Positions 57,186-64,000 of a DNA stretch of 64,000 nt are shown here, piece by piece. A program made the position numbers and the translations under genes. Location: contig JAVIAB010000049.1 of assembly GCA_032433765.1 (NCBI GenBank), positions 21,766,779 through 21,830,778 on the forward strand. The letters run 5' to 3'. Each line of letters opens with the position of its first letter. The first letter of the stretch is position 1. The notes below the pieces were generated by a model, which was given only the letters and a program-made list of their open reading frames with translations, was not told the origin of the DNA and did not search any database. The DNA is from Megaustenia siamemsis. Its lineage: Eukaryota; Mollusca; Gastropoda; Stylommatophora; Ariophantidae.

Positions 57186-57290
57186 GATATGATCAAATCT
57201 TTACGTGATAAGTAGGCGACACCGATTTGAACGACGTTTCGGCTAAATAGGCCTTCAGCAGGAACAAACAAACAACACACACATGAAGCA
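57186..57290 (-). repeat. Dispersed repeat U3, antisense, best hammerhead-like core
   Basis: The minus strand reads CCTGCTGAAGGCCTATTTAG then CCGAAACGTCG. This resembles CUGANGA-stem-GAAA but with C in place of A6. Confidence 0.55.
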
Positions 57291-58390
57291 GGGAGGTAGC
57301 AGGGAGTATAGAGGAGGATGTATAGTATAACAGTGGAACAAATAGTTGCAGAGGTCAGAATGAAATATAGTTACGCAGCGAGCAAAAGAGATTGAGAGAA
57401 AAGCGGAAGAAACTGTGCACCAAATGGAACGTGGGGGGGGGGGGGGGTAGACAGGGGAGTGACGTAGCTATAGCTAGAAAAGACAGTTAGAAACGAGAAT
57501 GAAGGGGGAACAGTTAGAAGTGGGCAGCTAGGCGTGAGCAGGAGGAGTTTCGTGAAGGAACAGCTGAGCCAAGAATGGACAGAGAGTAATTGATCAGTGA
57601 GATAGATTCTTTAGGAATAGCTCGTGCTGCCGGAAATGTTTCTCTTTTGATGTAATTATTAATATGAAGTGTTATTTAACTTAATAAACAGTTGACAGTT
57701 AGTTGATTGGTCTTTTGTTGATTGTTGAAACCATTAGTTGTCAAAGGACATGTGAGATGTAGCTGTCATGATGAGAGCTATCGCTGATGATATTCGCATA
57801 CACTCTCTGATGAAACCGAGTGTGTGTAATCTGCGGGTTACCGAACGGGTTCTTGATTTATCGGTAGAGCAAGAGGAGAGATTTTAACCGTGATAACAGT
57901 TGGCGCTTCGAGTTCCCAAAAGGTCGGGACACTGTATTGGTTCAGAGTCCCAAGAAAGCACGCAAGGAATACAAGAACTTTAAATTGACCCCTGGTGTTC
58001 CACACAGTCACGCCAGGTCAGTTGTCATTCTAAGGGTCACAAGCTTGAGCGTGGCCGTTGTCGCGAAAAGAGCAAAGGTCATAAAGTTCAAGTACTTAAA
58101 GTACAGTGGTAATTCAAGTATCATGTGATGTATATATGATCACGCAAAGAAATCTGTGGAAACAGATGATCGTATAGCGCTTCATCAAAATAGGACTTCT
58201 TCTGATCTTCTGCTACAAGGGATCGGCTGATAAGAGAAAATACCGCGACAAATTGTCGGTTTTTAAATGTCGTTAGCTGGATAAAGAATACGGCATAACG
58301 TAGACGGCTTCAATTGGTGCTTCTAAAAGAGAAGGTCCAGGGGCAACGGGTTCAAATTGGAACCTTAACTGCGTCGAAGAATGACTCAAA
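57291..58390. other. No gene recognised; possible LTR-element remnant
   Basis: Contains a poly-G tract (57433-57447). At about 57896-57915 ACAGTTGGCGCTTCGAG resembles the junction of an LTR and primer-binding site (TGGCGC type). No paired LTR or gag/pol was seen, so this is only a hint. Confidence 0.3.
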
Positions 58391-58392
58391 CT

Positions 58393-58492
58393 AGTGCTGC
58401 TAGTGCTGCTAGTGCTGCTAGTGCTGCTAGAGCTGCTAGATCTGCTAGAGCTGCTAGTGCTGCTAGTGCTGCTAGTACTGCTAGTGCTGCTT
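58393..58492. repeat. 9-bp tandem array (AGTGCTGCT)
   Basis: About 11 units with AGAGCTGCT and AGATCTGCT variants. An ATG at 58381 opens a ~41-codon Ser/Ala/Arg frame through it with no other support. Confidence 0.92.
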
Positions 58493-59228
58493 CAAATCAG
58501 CTGTTTTGATACGCCAAACGGAATTAGTTACATCCTGATTCAAATAGCGAAGTACTAAACCGGCTTCAAATTGATACGGCGACAAATAAGGTGCTGTAAC
58601 TGTTGAATGTTACACACGGCATCAAGGTGAAGTTCACCCGGATTCAAAACTGCATCAATACTGTTTCAATAAGGTTTCAAAAGAATCCTGGTTTCAAACC
58701 GGCTTCAAAAGGTTTTTCACACACACAGATATGTAAGTAAATAAAACTAATCCTACATAGCTAACTAGTAATGAAACATCAAAACAAAATAATCCAAACT
58801 GGTTTAAGAAAAGAAAAATGACTTCCCTGTGTCGTGGACCGTGGCCAGAATGGGAAAGAGATAGTCACACGGGTGTAGCATTTTTATCGATTAATTTGCA
58901 TTTCTTTGCCTTAACCCCTTGAAAATAAAGAAATTGTTTGATCCTATGAAGGTTCGTCACCGCGTTTTTCTGCTATGGAGAACGACCAGGGAAGTTGTGG
59001 ATTGTTAGCTTTTCATATCAAAATAACGTTTTCAAACTTCTTCCAGTCGATCCAGTATAAAAAATAGGTACCTTACTTTTAGTAAAGGAATAAAAGACAC
59101 TTCATGACGCTTCGTAAAACAAAGCTATAAAGAAAGGATGGTTACACTCAATCTACTCCACATTTGATGCTAATTTTTTTAGTTCATTTTACATTTTGCT
59201 ATACAGATTGGATCTCGATTGACAGCGC
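58493..59228. other. Spacer, nothing recognised
   Basis: No ORF above about 60 codons and no repeat match noticed. Confidence 0.4.
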
Positions 59229-59230
59229 AT

Positions 59231-59341
59231 GGTTTTCTAGAACAATTACCTGTGGGTAATGAAGATGGGTTTCTATAACAATTACCTGTGGATAATGAAG
59301 ATGGGTTTCTATAACAATTACCTGTGGGTAATGAAGATGGG
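59231..59341. repeat. 36-bp tandem repeat (three units)
   Basis: Units with TTTCTATAACAATTACCTG and TGGGTAATGAAGATGG, directly upstream of a LINE C fragment. Confidence 0.9.
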
Positions 59342-59406
59342 AATTGGAGGTCATAATATCAATAAGCTAAGGTATGCTGATGATACAGTCTTAATCGCTA
59401 AGAGTG

Positions 59407-59411
<5 letters not shown>
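59342..59411 (+). mobile_element. LINE family C, RT motif C fragment (left part)
   Basis: Encodes 'GGHNINKLRYADDTVLIAKS'. The element is interrupted here and resumes at about 60210. Confidence 0.82.
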
Positions 59412-59445
<34 letters not shown>

Positions 59446-59775
59446 GATCAGGACTCGATCAGAGTAGGATTCCAGACTCTCACATGAAGTCAGCTGTCAG
59501 GTTAAGTGTGTTGATCGCCCCCACAGACGGAACATCACATTTAGAGTCTGCCAGATCCACTCTGATTGAACACCCGTTAAAAACGTTGCACTGTGTTCTG
59601 CGCCAGTGGCCCAGTGCATTCGATTTCAGCCAGCATTTTATTCAGGTTTACTTTCCTTAGCCTTTGATTGTCCCCAATCTTCCTGCAAGGCAGCAGATTG
59701 TCTCTTCTGTAGGGGGATTCTGCCCTTAGATGGTCGGCCCTCCCAGGTTTACGAGCACCATCTGCCCGAGTCACT
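59412..59775 (-). mobile_element. LINE family G 3' end, antisense, inserted in LINE C
   Basis: (CT)n then AGACTCTCACATGAAGTCAG and TCAGCTGTC, the reverse complement of 45090-45165. Further in it encodes on the minus strand 'LPCRKIGDNQRLRKVNLNKM'. It splits LINE C between 'IAKSEN' and 'ENEFQEML'. Confidence 0.8.
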
Positions 59776-59784
59776 AGAGGTGAC

Positions 59785-60205
59785 TAACACAGACATGCAC
59801 ACACAAAGATATGAGATGTGAATAACACAGACATGTACACAGCGATACGAGACATGACTAGCACCTACACACATCAAGATATATGACACATGACTAGCAT
59901 AGACATGCACATAAAGATATAAGATATGACTGACATAGACATGCACACACAAAGATATGACACATACCTAACATAGACATACACACAAAGATATAAGATA
60001 TGACTAACATAGGCATGCACACACAAAGATATGAGATGTGACTAACATAGCCATGCACACACAAGGATATGAGATGTGACAAACACAGACATGCACACAC
60101 AAAGATATGAGATATGATTAACATAAACATGCACACCAAGATATGAGATATCCCTAACCCAGACATGCAAACACGAAGATATGACACATGACTAACACAG
60201 ATACA
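59785..60205. repeat. ~38-bp degenerate tandem array
   Basis: Units with ACATAGACATGCACACACAAAG and ATATGAGATGTGACTA, 34-45 bp long, imperfect. It lies inside the block inserted into LINE C. Confidence 0.85.
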
Positions 60206-60345
60206 CTCTTAGATGAAAATGAGTTCCAAGAAATGTTGGACATTATAGTGAAAGAAAGCAAAAATAAAGGACTCAGCCTTAATAGCAAAAATACAGAGGT
60301 AATGGTAACAACAAAGAAAAAGACATCACCTCAATGCAAACTCAG
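60206..60345 (+). mobile_element. LINE family C, continuation after insertion
   Basis: Encodes 'ENEFQEMLDIIVKESKNKGL', 'SLNSKNTEVMVTTKKKTSPQ', continuing the RT frame of 59342-59411. It matches 38531-38680 in reverse. Confidence 0.85.
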
Positions 60346-60658
60346 GCCTACCGCCTAATCTATTGGGGTCAATCGCCTCGCAGGCCGTCCCCCATGAGAA
60401 TCTGTGTGAAAATCTCCTCCCATCTAAAACTCAAACTCTACAACTAAAACTGAACTGACTGTCTAACTCTTCTCTCGAACATGACTAGCACTAACTCTAT
60501 AGAGGTTGGTAAGCCATTACAGGCTACCACCTCCCTGCGACACTGCTCTCAGGCCGTCCTCATGCGTGAAATGCTTTAATCTAACCTTGTACATCGACCA
60601 TATCTTTCATCTCCAGCCAATCACAAATTCCCTATTATACTCTCCCCATCTCTAATTG
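60346..60658. other. C-rich spacer, nothing recognised
   Basis: Contains CAGGCCGTCC twice (about 60379 and 60551) and related flanks, a possible diverged duplication. No ORF. Confidence 0.4.
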
Positions 60659-60810
60659 TACCTAATGGGTACCTGATTATTCTGATGATGCGTGCCGGCC
60701 TGACTTAATACCGACCACGTTACCCATAAAATATGCTTTTGTAATTTATATAGAAAAATATGGGCACTAACATCATATTCCCTCAATACCTTAATACGTG
60801 ATAAGGAATC
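60659..60810 (+). mobile_element. Diverged SINE with shared central domain
   Basis: AATGGGTACCTGAT, then TTAATACCGACCACGTTACC and CACTAACATCATATTCCCTC: the conserved blocks common to SINE1 and SINE2. No tRNA-like head remains. Confidence 0.7.
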
Positions 60811-61002
60811 GTTTGTTTTTTTATATTTTACCATTTTACATCACTAACCTCATATAGAGTACATAACCATTAAAATCATGAAACATAAAAGTCAGCGGGA
60901 GAAATCTGAAACAATGACAGAGCGTCATATACTTGGGCACAATAACATCAGACAGAAGATGCACCACATAAATAAAAAAGCAGAATAAAAAAGTAAAAAA
61001 AG

Positions 61003-61103
61003 TAAAGTACCACCGTCACGCCAAGTGGCGTATAGGGAAATATGGTGTTAGTTACCCTATATTTTACAGACCTTCAGCACATGATTTTTGGAGTAATGTG
61101 GTC
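61003..61103 (-). mobile_element. SINE1, antisense, 5'-truncated
   Basis: Only the 3' half is present, ending within GTAATGTGGTCG. AAAAAGCAGAATA occurs just before (about 60973-60987) and immediately after, a target-site duplication, so this copy was inserted already truncated. Confidence 0.85.
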
Positions 61104-61572
61104 GAAAAAGCAGAATAGCTCAGGCTAAAATAGCTTTTCAGAAAATAAAAAATATATTATGCAATAAATATATATCAATAGAAGAAAGAAAGAGAGTTCA
61201 TCGGTCCTATAGAGTTTTGGAAGTGAACCATGGATACAGCACGCACTCAAATGAAAAGGCGATTAGAGGCCATAGAAATGGGCTCTCCCATAATAACATT
61301 GAGAGTTCCATGGACATAAACATAAAAATAAAAACTAGCAAAATTTCAAAGGGGCCAACACAAAAGGTTGCTTCTGAAAACAACAGACAGAAATAAAGGA
61401 CATTTTTCATACGCATCGTGAGGAAAAGAAGAGTTGGAATACTTGGTTACAACTGGAAAAATATATTGAAAAAGAGATCGCGGAAGACAAAAAGAGAAGA
61501 TACCGGATAGCTTGGTGTCATGGCTTGGTAAAAGAGTCAACAACAGAATTGATGCGACGCACTGTGGATAAA

Positions 61573-61832
61573 AGGGAGCCGCGATAGCTCAGTGGTTAGT
61601 GAACTGGACTACAAAGGACAAGAGGTAGAGTTCGATCCCAACCGACGGCTTCCGGTTCACCCAGCCTTTAATGGGTACCGGATTTTTTTTTTCTGGGAAA
61701 GTAAAGCGGCACAGGCGTAATACCGACCACATTACCCCAAATCATGTGACGAAGGTCTGTAAAATTTATGGTCACTAACACCATATTCCCTATACGCCAC
61801 TTCGCGTGACGGGGGTACTTTACTTTTTTTTT
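61573..61832 (+). mobile_element. SINE1, full-length, 12-bp TSD
   Basis: Head with intact A box TAGCTCAGTGG. The B box reads AGTTCGATCC in this copy. ACTGTGGATAAA (61561-61572) and ACTATGGATAAA (61833-61844) flank it with one mismatch. The tail is a T-rich CTTTACTTTTTTT run. Confidence 0.92.
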
Positions 61833-61910
61833 ACTATGGATAAAGCACAGTGCAGGGATATGATCACCTACGTATGTAAGCATGGCACATGATAATGATA
61901 GCATAAACTC

Positions 61911-62346
61911 TAGTTTCCTGTTTTCATGCAGAAATGTATGAAAATGAAAATGAAATGTATGTGTTTTCTGGATGTATGAATTACAATACAACAAACATCA
62001 AAGACAGAAATTCTCTTATTGTAGAAAATGTCTAGCGGTTTTTTCCTATTGGAACTTCTATGATAGCTACCCTGAAGTTGCCTCTGCAATCCATAAAACG
62101 GCCGTAAGCTAATGGTGAAAGGCGAAATGGAGTTTCGGTTATGACTTTGCAGCACCGTAGTGATTCCCGAAGGTTCATATTAGTCAGGAGGAATTCATAA
62201 TTTCGCAAATTCAGATTGCAGGGAGATCTTACAGTCTGTTATTTGATGTGTGACGGGGATAGTCCGATGAATAACTGTGTTTCATATGTTCGGATTTGGA
62301 GTCAAGGTGATGTCCTAGCATCATCAAGCGCTATACATTTTTTTTT
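61911..62346. other. Spacer, nothing recognised
   Basis: No convincing ORF or repeat match. Confidence 0.4.
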
Positions 62347-62592
62347 TTAAATATGACGATCACCATTTTCAGGAGGACGTGATCTTCCGGTCAATATGGT
62401 GGATAGGCGGCAGGAACCATTAAAGGATATGTCTGAAAAGTGTTGCAGTTTCCTCATATTCCAAGTCCGGCTTGTTGCAAGAGCTACTGAGTTAAGTGCT
62501 CTGTGCAAACTGCGAGCTGTGCGTTTCATCTGCTTTGATTGTTTTTCGATATTCCGATTCTTTACGATGAATGAAGATATCGTATGATGGAG
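62347..62592 (+). mobile_element. Repeat family U1, 5' portion
   Basis: Matches 13153-13400 (GGTGGATAGGCGGCAGGAAC, TCCAAGTCCGGCTTGTTGCA, TACGATGAATGA) but lacks the common 3' end. It was therefore cut by a later event. Confidence 0.75.
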
Positions 62593-62609
62593 AACACATG
62601 TAGTCCGCT

Positions 62610-62690
62610 GTCACTCATTCTCTGTATTTTGCCAGTTACAGCCAATTTTTCTAATTTCTTCTTCTCAAGAGCTGCCCGAAAAATGTCAAT
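62610..62690 (-). mobile_element. LINE family C fragment, antisense
   Basis: TATTTTGCCAGTTACAGCCAA and CTTCTTCTCAAGAGCTGCCC resemble 7590-7650. It runs into the 76-bp array without a gap. Confidence 0.6.
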
Positions 62691-64000
62691 CGCTGACAAG
62701 AGCACTGACAACATGGCTGTGTTCAACCATTGTAAGGACAGTACCTTCTGTTGCTCTCTGAACAATCGCTGACAAGAGCAATGACAACATTGCTGTATCA
62801 ATCATTGTAATGGACAGTACTTTCTGTTGCTCTCTAGAAAATAGCTGACAAGAGCACTGACAACATGGCTGTGATCAACCATTGTAAGGACAGTACTTTC
62901 TGTTGCTCTCTGAACAGTCGCTGACAAGAGCAGTGGCAACATGGCTGTGATCAACCATTATAAGGACAGTACCTTCTTGTGCTCTCTGGACAATAGCTGA
63001 CAAGAGCAGTGGCAACATGGCTGTGATCAACCATTATAAGGACAGTACCTTCTTGTGCTCTCTGGACAATAGCTGACAAGAGCAGTGGCAACATGGCTGT
63101 GATCAACTATTGTAAGGACAGTACCTTCTGGTGCTCTCTGGTAAATAGCTGACAAGAGCACTGACAACAGGGATGTGTTCAACCATTATAAGGACAGTAC
63201 CTTCTGGTGCTCTCTGGACAATAGCTGACAAGAGCACTGACAACATGGCTGTGTTCAACCATTATAAGGACAGTACCTTCTGGTGCTCTCTGGACAATAG
63301 CTGACAAGAGCACTGACAACAGAGATGTGTTCAACCATAATAAGGACAATACCTTCGTTGCTCTCTGTACAATAGCTGACAAGAGCACTGACAACAGGGA
63401 TGTGTTCAACCATTGTAATGACAGTACCTTCTGGTGCTCTGTGAACAATCGCTGACAAGAGCACTGACAACAGGGATGTGTTCAACCATTGTAAGGACAG
63501 TACCTTTTGGTGCTCTCTGAACAATCGCTGACAAGAGCAATGACAATAGGACTGTGTTCAACCATTGTAAGGACAGTACCTTCTGGTGCTCTGTGAACAA
63601 TAGCTAACAAGAGCAATGACAACAGTGCTGTGTTCAACCATTGTAAAGACAGTACCTTCTGGTGCTCTGTGAACAATAGCTGACAAGAGCACTGACAACA
63701 TGGCTGTGTTCAACCATTGTAAGGACAGTACCTTCTGGTGCTCTGTGAACAATCGCTGACAAGAGCACTGACAACATGGCTGTGTTCAACCATTGTAAGG
63801 ACAGTGCCTTCTTGTGCTCTGTGAACAATCGCTGACAAGATCAGTGACAACATGGCTGTGTTCACCCATTGTAATGACAGTACCTTCTGGTGCTCTGTGA
63901 ACAATCGCTGACAAGAGCACTGACAACATGGCTGTGTTCAACCATTGTAAAGACAGTACCTTCTGGTGCTCTTTGGAGAATCGCTGACAAGAGCACTGAC
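62688..64000. repeat. 76-bp tandem array (about 17 units, open at window end)
   Basis: Unit AATCGCTGACAAGAGCACTG, ACAACATGGCTGTGTTCAAC, CATTGTAAGGACAGTACC, TTCTGGTGCTCTCTGAAC. The left part carries more AATAGCTGACAAGAGCAGTG variants. Staggered ORFs offset by 76 bp are by-products. Confidence 0.95.

Larger units (their letters stand above)
60890..61910 (+). mobile_element. LINE family C, decayed, hosting two SINE1 copies
   Basis: Follows 15650-16250 with many changes ('YLGT'-region, AAATGAAAAGGCGATTAGAG, the 'VTTGK' equivalent, ATGATCACCTACG end). SINE1 copies at 61003-61103 and 61573-61832 split it. Confidence 0.82.

Noticed and set aside
57840..58000. LTR retrotransposon start at the TTGGCGC sequence
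   Set aside because: Only a short primer-binding-site-like match; no paired LTR, gag or pol, so not called as an element.
58381..58506. Ser/Ala-rich ORF
   Set aside because: Created by the 9-bp array; no other coding evidence.
62562..63904. Series of similar ORFs offset by 76 bp
   Set aside because: 76 is not a multiple of 3, so the same peptide reappears each unit in rotating frames; an array artefact.

Overview
This window looks like part of a repeat-dense, AT-rich invertebrate animal genome, most likely a mollusc (gastropod-like). That assignment is inference. It rests on intronless rhodopsin-like receptors resembling expanded molluscan chemosensory GPCR families, on abundant tRNA-derived SINEs, and on many RTE-like LINE fragments. 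There is no bacterial, organellar or viral gene organisation. No true tRNA or rRNA gene and no CRISPR array was found.

Host genes: the only convincing host-type genes are five related class A GPCR loci, all on the minus strand. Three are intact single-exon ORFs (18316-19542, 23559-24620, 51971-53035). Two are broken (1510-2725 with two frameshifts, and 35571-36035 truncated after TM3). They form a loose tandem cluster with birth-and-death signs. The 18.3 kb and 23.6 kb receptors also share about 0.6 kb of 5' flank, so they arose by segmental duplication.

Mobile elements fill most of the rest. At least eight LINE or LINE-like families (called A-H here) occur mostly as 5'-truncated 3' ends. 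A ~255 bp tRNA-derived SINE (SINE1) has about a dozen copies, many with 9-14 bp target-site duplications and often nested in LINEs. A second SINE (SINE2) shares its central domain but has a different tRNA-like head, and there are two further tRNA-headed SINEs (SINE3, SINE4). Three other repeat families (U1-U3) recur. DNA transposons are a 1.29 kb Tigger/pogo-like element with TIRs and TA target sites (45473-46762) and a degenerate hAT-type transposase related to GTF2IRD2/ZBED proteins (30893-33255).

Tandem arrays occupy roughly a quarter of the window, with units of 8, 9, 13, 18, 23, 24, 27, 30, 36, 38, 49, 53/57, 72, 76, 87 and 135 bp plus microsatellites. The most notable pattern is that several arrays visibly derive from mobile-element sequence. 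A 38-bp array comes from the LINE D 3' end, a 135-bp array from the LINE E 3' end at two loci, and a 72-bp array from the family F 3' end. A LINE G 3' end is duplicated, and 18-bp and 13-bp arrays are seeded by codons of the hAT transposase. Long ORFs over these arrays are by-products of unit lengths divisible by three.

Region by region: 0-3 kb, nested LINE/SINE and a GPCR pseudogene; 4-6.1 kb, 23-bp satellite; 6.3-18 kb, LINE/SINE graveyard with minisatellites; 18.3-25.3 kb, receptor pair; 25.6-29 kb, 30-bp and 24-bp arrays; 29-33.5 kb, hAT gene with two internal arrays; 33.5-39 kb, SINEs, a GPCR fragment and LINE C; 39.3-44.2 kb, tetranucleotide, 53/57-bp and 72-bp arrays; 44.4-47.5 kb, RNase-H LINE and Tigger; 47.9-51.7 kb, 49-bp and 135-bp arrays; 52-53 kb, GPCR; 54-62.6 kb, retroelement mosaics and arrays; 62.7 kb to the end, 76-bp array running off the window.
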